44,803 bases of DNA from Verrucomicrobiales bacterium. GTDB lineage: Bacteria; Verrucomicrobiota; Verrucomicrobiia; Limisphaerales; JAQGOY01. Location of the stretch: contig JAQGOY010000236.1 in NCBI GenBank assembly GCA_028293375.1, positions 1 to 44,803 of the forward strand, read 5' to 3'. Below are positions 33,479-42,305 of this stretch, in pieces. Numbering within the stretch: position 1 is the first letter of the stretch; every line of letters begins with the position of its first letter. Under the pieces are notes generated by a model. The model was not told the DNA's origin, did no database searches, and was given only the letters and a program-made list of their open reading frames with translations. The translations under genes and the position numbers were made by a program.

Positions 33479-36400
33479 ATGTTTTGCGCTAAGAGGTTCT
33501 ACCGGCATGGTTTGCTTTTCATTTTAGCCATCCTGTTTTTTGCGGATGAAGGGAAAGCGCAGTATGGAATTTTCCAACAGGTATATACGAACATTACGGG
33601 AGTGACGGTGGCCAATCTAACCAACTCGATTGCCTTCCCCAATTCGCCAGCCAGCAATAACATCATTACCACGTCTTTTGAGACGATCAGCGGAATTGGA
33701 GACAACTATGGGATGCGACTCCGGGCATACATTATTCCGCCAACGAACGGGAGCTACGTTTTTTGGACATCAAGCGACGATGCCAGTTCGCTATACCTAA
33801 GCACTAATGAAAGTCCAGCATCCAAGGTGCTCATTGCGACGGTGAACGCGTGGACCGGTTCGAGAGAGTGGACGAAAGAGGCGAACCAGCAATCGAACCC
33901 AATTGCTCTGGAATCGGGTAAAAGATATTACATCGAAGTCCTGATGAAAGAAGGGTCAGGAGGAGATAGTCTTGCGGTGAGATGGCAACTTCCGAATTTT
34001 CAAATAGAAGAACCAATTCCGGCAACCCGACTTTTCCCTTATACTGGAACGAACACGGTCCTACCAAATATTCTTCAGCAACCGACGAACGTAGGGTTAC
34101 CAGAGGCCAGACCGGGTCAATTCCGTGTGCTGATCACCGACCCGGCTGCTGCGACCTATCAATGGACATCGAACACTGTTGCAATCCTTAATGCCACGAA
34201 TTCCGTCTACAATTTCATAGCGGACTATAATCTAAACGGGGCGAACTTCGCCTGCCGCATTACCAATTCGATAGGGGTAAAGGTAAGCTCGCCCGGGGTT
34301 TTGACCGTCACGCGCGACACGACCTCACCATTGGTCACCAACCTGTACAATATGGGACCCAATGAAGTGGTGATCTCCTTCTCGGAGCCGCTGGATGTGA
34401 ATTCGGCAGCCACAGTGGGGAATTATTCCCTGAACGGGGCAACCATTACCGGAGCGATTGTGAACAGCGATGGACAGACAGTCCGACTCCAAACGAGCAC
34501 TCTCACTGTTAACCAACAGTATACGATTACGATCAACAACTTAAAAGATCGCGCGAATTCACCAAACCTGATAGCCCCCAATACGCAGAAGCAGTTCACG
34601 GCCTACGAGTACACGCCACTAAATATAGGATCACCCATCCAGGGAGGAAGCATCACGGCCGTAGCGGGAGGATTTAACGTCACTGCTTCAGGTTCTGATA
34701 TTGGCGGAGTCCTGGATCAATTCCTTTTCTCCTGCCAACCCCGGACCGGAAATTTCGACCTCCAGGCGCAAATCCCGAGCATGACTTTAGCAGACGCATT
34801 TTCAAAAGCAGGAATCATGGCCCGCGAAAACACAGACCCCAATTGTCGTTTTGCCGCGATACTGGCCACTCCCTCGACGGCAGGCACATTTTTCGAATCG
34901 CGCACCAATATTTCCGGGTCCGCAGCGATGGTGGGAAATTATCCCATTAACTATCCCAATTTCTGGGTTCGGCTGGTGCGTAACTCCAGCTTGTTTCAAG
35001 GATATGTGAGCTATGACGGGCAGAATTGGATACTGGTGAGTTCCGTTACAATGAACCTGCCTCCCACGATACTGGTTGGAATGAGCGCTTCCAGTCATGA
35101 TCCAACCGCACTTTTGGCGGCGCAGTTTAGAAACGTAACCTCGGGATCGGGATCCATCATCACGACTTCTCCTTATCCCTTCGAGCTGCCGGGTGCGTCG
35201 ACGCGGAAAACTGGCCTTGTTTTCTCTGAAATCATGTATCATCCGGCACCTCGAACGGATGGGAAAAGCGCGGAGTTTATAGAAATTCTTAACTCCCAAC
35301 CTTATTTTGCGGACCTCAGCGGATACCAGTTGCAGGGGGATGTTTCCTACACGTTTCCAACCAATACCATCCTAAAAGCTGGCGATTACATGGTGATCGC
35401 GAAAAGCCCAGCAGACGTCCAGACGATCTATGGGATAAACAATGTCCAGGGGCCATATACGAACTCGCTATCCAATCAAGCGGGTTCCATAAAACTGATC
35501 AGCATGGGCGGAGGGGTTCTTCTTGAGGTGGATTATGATTCATCGGGAGCATGGCCGTCTGCGCCGGACGGATCCGGACACTCGCTGGTATTAACCCGGG
35601 CATCTTACGGCGAAAACAATCCAAAAGCGTGGAGTTCCAGTACTCTGGTCGGGGGGTCTCCGGGACGATTGGATCCATTTGTAGCATCGCCATTGAACGC
35701 AGTTCGTATCAATGAATTGCTGGCTCACACCGATCCGCCTGACTTGGATACCGTTGAACTCTATAATCACAGCAATCAATCGGTTGATATTTCGGGGGCT
35801 TTTATTTCGGATAGTCCGGACACCAATAAATTTATTGTCCCGCAGGGAACGGTGATTCCTGCGCGTGGATTCTTGACGTTCACGGAGGTGGTGCTGGGTT
35901 TCCGATTAGCTGCCAATGGCGAAACTATCTACTTTAGAGCGCCGGGTGGGTCGGTGATCGATTGCATTCGATACCCTGACCAGGAAAATGGGGTTTCGTT
36001 TGGAAGATTGCCGGACGGAGCGTCAGATTGGTACAGACTCAATTCGAAAACATTCGGCACCAACAATGCGACTCCATTGATCAGCAGTGTGGTCATCAAC
36101 GAATTGATGTATGCCCCGATTTCCGAAGATAACGCGGACCAATATCTGGAACTGTTCAATCGTGCCAACGGGCCTGCCGATTTATCGGGGTGGAAACTGA
36201 GCGGAGGAATCAGTTATACCTTTGCCAAAGGGACAACGCTTGGGGCTAACAGCTATCTGGTTGTGGCCAAGGATAGCGCTCACTTAAAATCGCAGTATCC
36301 GGCACTTTCTCCATCCCAGGTATTTGGAAATTTTTCGGGCAGCATGTCGGGGTCAGGAGAACGAATCACATTGACCAAACCCGACGAAATCGCGAGCACC

Positions 36401-39400
36401 AACAGCAGCGGGGTTGTGTTGACGAACACGATTCACATCGCCGTTGATGAGGTTGAATACAGACCAGGAGGAAGATGGCCGGCTTTCGCCAGCAAAGGAG
36501 GCAGCAGCCTTGAGTTAAAGGACGCGCATGCCAACAAGAGATTGCCATCAAGCTGGGGGGCGAGTGACGAGACTTCGAAAAGTGGATGGACAGTGATTGA
36601 AACCACCGGGGTGCTCGATAATGGGACAACATCAGTGCCACTGGACGCGATTCATCTTTTCATGCAGGGAGCGGGCGAATGCCTGGTGGATGACGTTGAA
36701 GTGTACAGGATTGGTTCCACCAATATGATTACGAACGGTCAATTCAACAGTGGGTTGACCGGTTGGTTTTTGCAAGGGAACCAGGATCATTCCTTCCTCC
36801 AGTCGACAGGCGGTTATGGGGACAACGGACCGTGCCTTCATGTGGTTGCGACAGGACGCGGCGATACGGGAGCCAATCGAGTGCGATACACGTTCACACC
36901 CAACATCCTTGCGCAAGGGAACCTGGTGACAATAAGGGCGAAAGTGAGGTGGCTGAAAGGGAATGACGAAGTGCTTTTGCGCCTGCGAGGCAACTGGCTT
37001 GAAGCGGCTGGCCGCTTAAGCGTTCCGGCTCCCCTCGGCACTCCTGGCGCTCCGAATAGCGTCGCGGTCAGCAACCTTGGACCGCTAATATTCGATGTAT
37101 CCCATTTTCCAGTATTGCCTGACGTGGGGCAACCGGTCGTTGTCACAGCCAAAGTTCACGACCCGGACGGGATCTCCAGCCTGCAATTAAATGCGAGGAT
37201 AGATGGCGGGGCTTCCCTTGGCGTCATTAACATGAGAGACGATGGCACCGGAGGCGACGAAATCGCGGGTGATGGAATATTTAGCGCAACCATTCCCTCC
37301 AACGCGGGAGCGGTAGTTGCATTCTATATCAGGGCCGCAGACAGTACCTCCACCGCGTCATTATTCCCTGCAGATGCGCCGACTCGGGAATGCCTGGTTC
37401 GCTATGGCGTGGACAAATTTTCGGGGAACATACCCAGTTATCATATTATGATAACCACCGGTACATTAAACACCTGGAATATAAGGGAGCACAATAGTAA
37501 CGAGCCGCTGGATGCGACTTTTGTTTACAACGGGCAGAGGGTAATTTACAACGCGCAAACGATGTACAGCGGCAGCCCATGGCATTCCACTAGTTTTAAC
37601 GGCCCCCTGGGAAATGCGTGCGATTACGTATTTTTCGCGCCGGAAGACGACCTCCTGCTCGGAGCAACCGATTTCGTATTTGCCAACCTGGGAAATAACA
37701 ATAGCGACGATGCGGGACAGCGGGAACAGTTTGCGTTTCATTTGATGAGAGAGCTGGGAGCACCCTCGATGTATCGCCGGCATATGTATATGCAGGTGAA
37801 CGGGGTGAGACGAAATGTTCTCTACGAGGATTCTCAGCAACCTAACTCCGACATCGTGCATGAATGGTTTCCAGCAGACAGCAATGGAGACCTGCACAAG
37901 ATCGAAGACTGGTTTGAATTCGACACCACGGGTGATCAGCACCCATTCAATGCCGATGCAACACTTCAATTATTTACCACCACCGGGGGGGCAAAGAAAG
38001 TGGCGCGTTATCGCTGGAACTGGCGGAAACGCGCCGTCAAAGATTCGGCGAGCGACTATACGAATTTGCTGGCCCTGGTGGATGCGGTGAACACACCCAA
38101 TGGGACGGATTCATCCGCGTTCATTCAAGCCACCCGAGCCCAGGTAGACCTGGTGGAATGGATGAAAATAATCGGGACTGAACATTTCGTTGGCAACTGG
38201 GATAGCTATGGATATCGCAGGGGCAAAAACATGTATGCCTACAAACCGGTAAACGACAAATGGAAATTACTGCCCTGGGATATTGACTTTGTGCTGGGGA
38301 CAGGGGGCGATGCTGCCAATTACACAGTTTTTGATTTTAACGATCCAATCATAGCGAAGATCCTGGCAACTCCTGAATTCCAGAGGATTTATTGGCAGAC
38401 CTTCATCCGGCTGATGGACGGTCCCCTGCTCGACTCGAAAGCGAATCCGCTCCTCGACTCCAAATATTTGGGATTCCAGGGAAATGCGCTTCCGCTGAAC
38501 AACCCGGACGCAATCAAAAGCTTCATTGCCTCGCGCAAAACGTACCTGACCAGTCTCCTGGCAGGACAGCGTGCAGCTTTTTCGATCACTACTCCTTCCT
38601 ATTCGACCAACGGCAATCTCGCGGCGTTTTCGGGGCTTGCGCCCGCAGATGCAGTTTCTTTCAAAATCAATGGGATTACCTATTCACCCATTTGGAATAC
38701 CAGTACAAATTGGACCCTGCAAATTCCTATAAATTCCGGAGCGAACGTGCTCACGGTCCAGACTTTCGATTATAAAGGAAATGCGATATCCGGCGGGTCG
38801 GGCACGGTGACGATTAATTACACTGGGCAAATCACCACCCCAGAGACGAGCCTTGTCATCAGCGAAATTCATTACAACCCGGCAATACCTGGGACGAGCT
38901 TCGTGGAGATATATAACCGGTCCAGTTCGGTTTCATTCGATCTTTCGAACTATCGACTCTCAGGAGTGAATTACACATTCGCGGAGGGCAGTATCATGAG
39001 TCCGAACCAATATCTTCTGATCGTTCAAGACCTGGCAGCTTTTGGGAGCGCCTACCCGGGAGTGGCGGCCTTTGGGCAATACAATGGCAGCCTTAGCAAC
39101 GGCGGGGAAACGCTGTCGCTGATCAAGCCTGGGAGCCCCGAAACCGTAGTATCGAAAGTACGATTTAATGACAAGTCCCCATGGCCGGTAGCGGCCGATG
39201 GAACCGGCGCATCCCTTCAATTACTGGACCTGAACCAGGATGGGTCGCGAGTTGGGAACTGGACAGCTTCAACGCCGTGGCAATTTGGCACCATCACGGG
39301 AGTAGCCCAGGGAAGTCAGCTTGGGATTTATTTGAATTCGCCTGGAGACATTTACCTGGATGACATATCGGTCGTTGCCGGAAATCTTCCTGCGACCGGT

Positions 39401-41182
39401 CCGAACCTGGTGAATAACGGGGACTTTGAACTCCCACTTTCCGGAACGTGGACTCTCTCAGCAAACGCGGGTACGTCGACACTGGCAAGCAACCTGTTCC
39501 GACATTCCGGATCCACGGCGCTGCATCTGGTGCAGGCTGCGGGGGCAGTTTCTTCTGCGGGTGGGGTTGCACAAAATCTGGCGATTACATCTGGCAGCAC
39601 ATATACCCTTGGTTTTTGGTATTTAGCCACGAACTCCAACACCATTAACATAGGAGTTTCCGGTCTTACAATTAATGCTTCTGTGCAAAGTAATTCACTC
39701 GTTTCCGCGACGTCCCCTGCCAGTCCCGGTGTGTTTTCAACCACTCTTCCCGCATTTCCGGCATTATGGATCAATGAAATTCAGCCTAACAATGTGAACG
39801 GGCCAACGGACAACGCGGGTCAACTCGACCCATGTATTGAATTGTACAACAGCGGCGCCACAACGATTGCGCTTTCCGGGTTGTTCCTCTCCGATTCCAC
39901 GACTTACGCCCTGAAGTGGGCATTCCCTGCCGGGGCGAGTATCGCAGCCGGACAGCATATAGTCGTCTGGCTCGATGGGCAACCGAGCCAAACCACATCG
40001 ACAGAATGGCACACTTCTTTCCGAATTAACGCGAATCAGGGGACAGTTTCGATTGCATCTTCGTTTAACAACAAGCCGATTGTTATTGATTATATAGATT
40101 ATGGATTCGTGGGAGGAGGAAGCTCTTTTGGCTCGTGGCCGGAAGGTCAATCGGAAACGAGACAGATCTTTAATTTTGCCACACCGGGCGCAGTGAATAA
40201 TCCAGCGTCGGCGCCGGCCTCGATCGTGATCAACGAATGGATGGCAGCCAATGTGGCGTTCCTGGCAGATAGCGCGGACGGGCACTTTGATGATTGGTTC
40301 GAGCTCTACAATGCGAGTTCGCAGGCGGTTGACCTGACTGGATATACGTTGACGGATACCCTGACGAATTCCACCCAGTGGGCCATTCCAGCCGGGACGA
40401 TTATCAACGCACACAGTTTTATCCTGGTGTGGGCGGACAATGACATCACGCAAAATGGGCCAGGTAAGCCAGAGCTGCATGCGAACTTCAAACTGAGCCA
40501 GGGCGGGGAGCAGATCGGTTTGTTTGCTCCCGACCATTCGGTTGTCGATGCGATCACGTTTGGCAACCAGACCAACGACGTGAGCCAGGGCAGATTCCCG
40601 GATGGAGGGTCCAATATTGTATTCATGACGCGTCCAACGCCAAAAGCCGCCAACATTTACCCAGCGAATAACTCTGCCCCAGCCCTCGCGCCGATTGGAA
40701 ATTACATCGTGGAAAAAGGGAGTAATGTCACATTCTTTGTCACGGCGACTGACGTGGATGCACCGCCGCAAAGCCTGAGTTTCGCATTGCAGCCGGGGGC
40801 TCCCGCAGGCGCGGCCATTTCCAATAACGGGCTTTTCACCTGGACCGTGCCGCAAAATACGCTCTATGGGACGTATACTGTAACCGTGCGAGTTACCGAC
40901 AACGGGTCGCCAGCAGCCTCTGACACGCGTTCGTTCCTACTTCAAGTACCATCGCCAAATACGTTCGGCTCGGTTGCATATGATCTACCGTCCTCGACCA
41001 TGCAACTGCTCTGGCCGACGGAATTCGGAAAGTCGTATCGATTGCAATATACCGACACCCTGAGCAATCCTTTATGGTTCCCAGTGGGAACCGACGTGCC
41101 AGGAAACGGCGACTATCTTCAGCTTTTCGATCAGACTGGCGCGGCAAAAGAAAGATATTATCGGATGATCCTGTTGCCGTGA
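33479..41182 (+). CDS. 2567-residue secreted protein: PA14, Ig, six lamin-tail domains and a CotH kinase domain
   Basis: A signal peptide (L-L-F-I-L-A-I-L-F-F, cleavage near K-A-Q) precedes a PA14-like domain (~28-195), an Ig-like domain (~200-280), an SbsA-like Ig domain (~283-380), a concanavalin/DUF1349-like domain (~390-560), lamin-tail domains near 577, 740 and 869, a CotH kinase domain (~1314-1690), lamin-tail domains near 1790, 2096 and 2248, a cadherin-like Ig (~2399-2490) and a C-terminal module ending R-Y-Y-R-M. The lamin-tail starts read V-I-N-E-L-M-Y or I-S-E-I-H-Y-N-P. CotH marks are G-N-W-D-S-Y-G-Y near 1571, K-N-M-Y-A-Y-K, and L-P-W-D-I-D-F near 1597. CotH kinases phosphorylate secreted proteins. 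Here the target is unknown and could be another surface protein. It is inserted between arsS and arsM. Confidence 0.88.
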   Translation: MFCAKRFYRHGLLFILAILFFADEGKAQYGIFQQVYTNITGVTVANLTNSIAFPNSPASNNIITTSFETISGIGDNYGMRLRAYIIPPTNGSYVFWTSSDDASSLYLSTNESPASKVLIATVNAWTGSREWTKEANQQSNPIALESGKRYYIEVLMKEGSGGDSLAVRWQLPNFQIEEPIPATRLFPYTGTNTVLPNILQQPTNVGLPEARPGQFRVLITDPAAATYQWTSNTVAILNATNSVYNFIADYNLNGANFACRITNSIGVKVSSPGVLTVTRDTTSPLVTNLYNMGPNEVVISFSEPLDVNSAATVGNYSLNGATITGAIVNSDGQTVRLQTSTLTVNQQYTITINNLKDRANSPNLIAPNTQKQFTAYEYTPLNIGSPIQGGSITAVAGGFNVTASGSDIGGVLDQFLFSCQPRTGNFDLQAQIPSMTLADAFSKAGIMARENTDPNCRFAAILATPSTAGTFFESRTNISGSAAMVGNYPINYPNFWVRLVRNSSLFQGYVSYDGQNWILVSSVTMNLPPTILVGMSASSHDPTALLAAQFRNVTSGSGSIITTSPYPFELPGASTRKTGLVFSEIMYHPAPRTDGKSAEFIEILNSQPYFADLSGYQLQGDVSYTFPTNTILKAGDYMVIAKSPADVQTIYGINNVQGPYTNSLSNQAGSIKLISMGGGVLLEVDYDSSGAWPSAPDGSGHSLVLTRASYGENNPKAWSSSTLVGGSPGRLDPFVASPLNAVRINELLAHTDPPDLDTVELYNHSNQSVDISGAFISDSPDTNKFIVPQGTVIPARGFLTFTEVVLGFRLAANGETIYFRAPGGSVIDCIRYPDQENGVSFGRLPDGASDWYRLNSKTFGTNNATPLISSVVINELMYAPISEDNADQYLELFNRANGPADLSGWKLSGGISYTFAKGTTLGANSYLVVAKDSAHLKSQYPALSPSQVFGNFSGSMSGSGERITLTKPDEIASTNSSGVVLTNTIHIAVDEVEYRPGGRWPAFASKGGSSLELKDAHANKRLPSSWGASDETSKSGWTVIETTGVLDNGTTSVPLDAIHLFMQGAGECLVDDVEVYRIGSTNMITNGQFNSGLTGWFLQGNQDHSFLQSTGGYGDNGPCLHVVATGRGDTGANRVRYTFTPNILAQGNLVTIRAKVRWLKGNDEVLLRLRGNWLEAAGRLSVPAPLGTPGAPNSVAVSNLGPLIFDVSHFPVLPDVGQPVVVTAKVHDPDGISSLQLNARIDGGASLGVINMRDDGTGGDEIAGDGIFSATIPSNAGAVVAFYIRAADSTSTASLFPADAPTRECLVRYGVDKFSGNIPSYHIMITTGTLNTWNIREHNSNEPLDATFVYNGQRVIYNAQTMYSGSPWHSTSFNGPLGNACDYVFFAPEDDLLLGATDFVFANLGNNNSDDAGQREQFAFHLMRELGAPSMYRRHMYMQVNGVRRNVLYEDSQQPNSDIVHEWFPADSNGDLHKIEDWFEFDTTGDQHPFNADATLQLFTTTGGAKKVARYRWNWRKRAVKDSASDYTNLLALVDAVNTPNGTDSSAFIQATRAQVDLVEWMKIIGTEHFVGNWDSYGYRRGKNMYAYKPVNDKWKLLPWDIDFVLGTGGDAANYTVFDFNDPIIAKILATPEFQRIYWQTFIRLMDGPLLDSKANPLLDSKYLGFQGNALPLNNPDAIKSFIASRKTYLTSLLAGQRAAFSITTPSYSTNGNLAAFSGLAPADAVSFKINGITYSPIWNTSTNWTLQIPINSGANVLTVQTFDYKGNAISGGSGTVTINYTGQITTPETSLVISEIHYNPAIPGTSFVEIYNRSSSVSFDLSNYRLSGVNYTFAEGSIMSPNQYLLIVQDLAAFGSAYPGVAAFGQYNGSLSNGGETLSLIKPGSPETVVSKVRFNDKSPWPVAADGTGASLQLLDLNQDGSRVGNWTASTPWQFGTITGVAQGSQLGIYLNSPGDIYLDDISVVAGNLPATGPNLVNNGDFELPLSGTWTLSANAGTSTLASNLFRHSGSTALHLVQAAGAVSSAGGVAQNLAITSGSTYTLGFWYLATNSNTINIGVSGLTINASVQSNSLVSATSPASPGVFSTTLPAFPALWINEIQPNNVNGPTDNAGQLDPCIELYNSGATTIALSGLFLSDSTTYALKWAFPAGASIAAGQHIVVWLDGQPSQTTSTEWHTSFRINANQGTVSIASSFNNKPIVIDYIDYGFVGGGSSFGSWPEGQSETRQIFNFATPGAVNNPASAPASIVINEWMAANVAFLADSADGHFDDWFELYNASSQAVDLTGYTLTDTLTNSTQWAIPAGTIINAHSFILVWADNDITQNGPGKPELHANFKLSQGGEQIGLFAPDHSVVDAITFGNQTNDVSQGRFPDGGSNIVFMTRPTPKAANIYPANNSAPALAPIGNYIVEKGSNVTFFVTATDVDAPPQSLSFALQPGAPAGAAISNNGLFTWTVPQNTLYGTYTVTVRVTDNGSPAASDTRSFLLQVPSPNTFGSVAYDLPSSTMQLLWPTEFGKSYRLQYTDTLSNPLWFPVGTDVPGNGDYLQLFDQTGAAKERYYRMILLP

Positions 41183-41200
41183 GCAAAGTGGCCGCTGAGA

Positions 41201-42295
41201 TTAGCAGCAACCGCTGGATTTGGCGGAATCCCTGGTTAACGGGGTGAAAGGTTTGAAGTCGTTAAGAACCTGGGCAGCTTCGGGATGGGCGATTACTTCG
41301 AAATGACTGGCCAAAGGTTCACTGAGGAACCGTGAACCTTCGGATGATGGAAGCGTTTGAGCTACGGCTCTTTCCCATTTTCGCCCCTGGTCATCCGTGA
41401 CCTGGGCAAAGGGTCCTTTATAAATGACCGTCAGGTTGCCTTTACCCAGTGATACTTTCGGCTTATAGGCGGCGACAGTCACACTCCAGAATTGAATTCC
41501 CTGGATCACCTTCCACGGTTCTGATCCGCGTTTTAAGAGTTCCATGCCTTGAAAACCAGCGGCAGCAAACGCTTTGATGAAGAGATCCTCGCGATAGGCT
41601 CCGGAGATGCAACCACTCCATAACTCAGTATTTTGCTGCATGGCGGAGGGAATGTCCTGATCGCAAACAATATCGGAAATAACGGCTCTTCCGCCTGGTT
41701 TTAAGACCCGGAAAATTTCATGAAACAGGGCCTGTTTGGCGTCTGGCCTGACGAGGTTTAAAACGCAGTTGGAGACAACCAGATCGATGCTCTCGGAGGA
41801 GATCAAAGGGCGGCGAGAGCGCTGATCTTCGATTTGGGCTTCGAGTTCCAGCAGGTCGGAGCTGTTTTTGACGGGTCGTTGTTTTAATAACTCTTCAACC
41901 CCTTCCAGATTCAAAGCCAGGTCCTGAATTTTGCCTTTTAGAAAAGTAACATTATCAAACCCGAGACGAGAACTGACAGTCGATTGATGTTTTCTGGCGA
42001 GTGCCAGCATCTCATCGTTGATATCGATACCGATCACCCTGCCGTTAGGTCCGACAACCTGGGCGGCGATATAACAAATCTTTCCGGCGCCGGATCCAAG
42101 ATCGAGAACGGTTTCGCCTTCTCGAACGTGTGCAGAAGGATCACCGCAGCCATAGTCGCGCTCGAGTATTTCCGGCGGTAATATTTTCAGGTATTCCTTA
42201 TTATAAGAAACCGGGCAACAAAGCTCCTCTTCACGGACAAGGGCTCCAGCCGAGTAGCGTTGTTTCACCGCTTCATCGACATTGATGGCATTCAT
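41201..42295 (-). CDS. arsM: Arsenite S-adenosylmethionine methyltransferase ArsM
   Basis: The 364-residue protein is a class I SAM methyltransferase (V-L-D-L-G-S-G-A-G-K near residue 63-72; I-G-I-D-I-N near 90). It has the Cys layout of arsenite methylases: an N-terminal E-L-C-C-P-V-S-Y (C26, C27), Y-G-C-G-D-P-S (C50), S-N-C-V-L-N-L-V (~176) and S-G-C-I-S-G-A (~229). ArsM methylates As(III) in the cytoplasm and supplies ArsS. A ~80-residue C-terminal domain (V-I-Y-K-G-P-F-A-Q-V-T-D) is typical of the long form, and the protein ends S-G-C-C. It follows the flavoprotein gene by 10 bp and converges on the giant CotH gene with an 18-bp gap. Confidence 0.92.
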   Translation of the reverse strand: MNAINVDEAVKQRYSAGALVREEELCCPVSYNKEYLKILPPEILERDYGCGDPSAHVREGETVLDLGSGAGKICYIAAQVVGPNGRVIGIDINDEMLALARKHQSTVSSRLGFDNVTFLKGKIQDLALNLEGVEELLKQRPVKNSSDLLELEAQIEDQRSRRPLISSESIDLVVSNCVLNLVRPDAKQALFHEIFRVLKPGGRAVISDIVCDQDIPSAMQQNTELWSGCISGAYREDLFIKAFAAAGFQGMELLKRGSEPWKVIQGIQFWSVTVAAYKPKVSLGKGNLTVIYKGPFAQVTDDQGRKWERAVAQTLPSSEGSRFLSEPLASHFEVIAHPEAAQVLNDFKPFTPLTRDSAKSSGCC

Positions 42296-42305
42296 TCGGG
42301 AAATT

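Noticed and set aside
39764-40855. 363-codon minus-strand open frame
   Set aside because: Antisense to the lamin-tail region of the giant CotH protein; Arg-rich and without domain signals.
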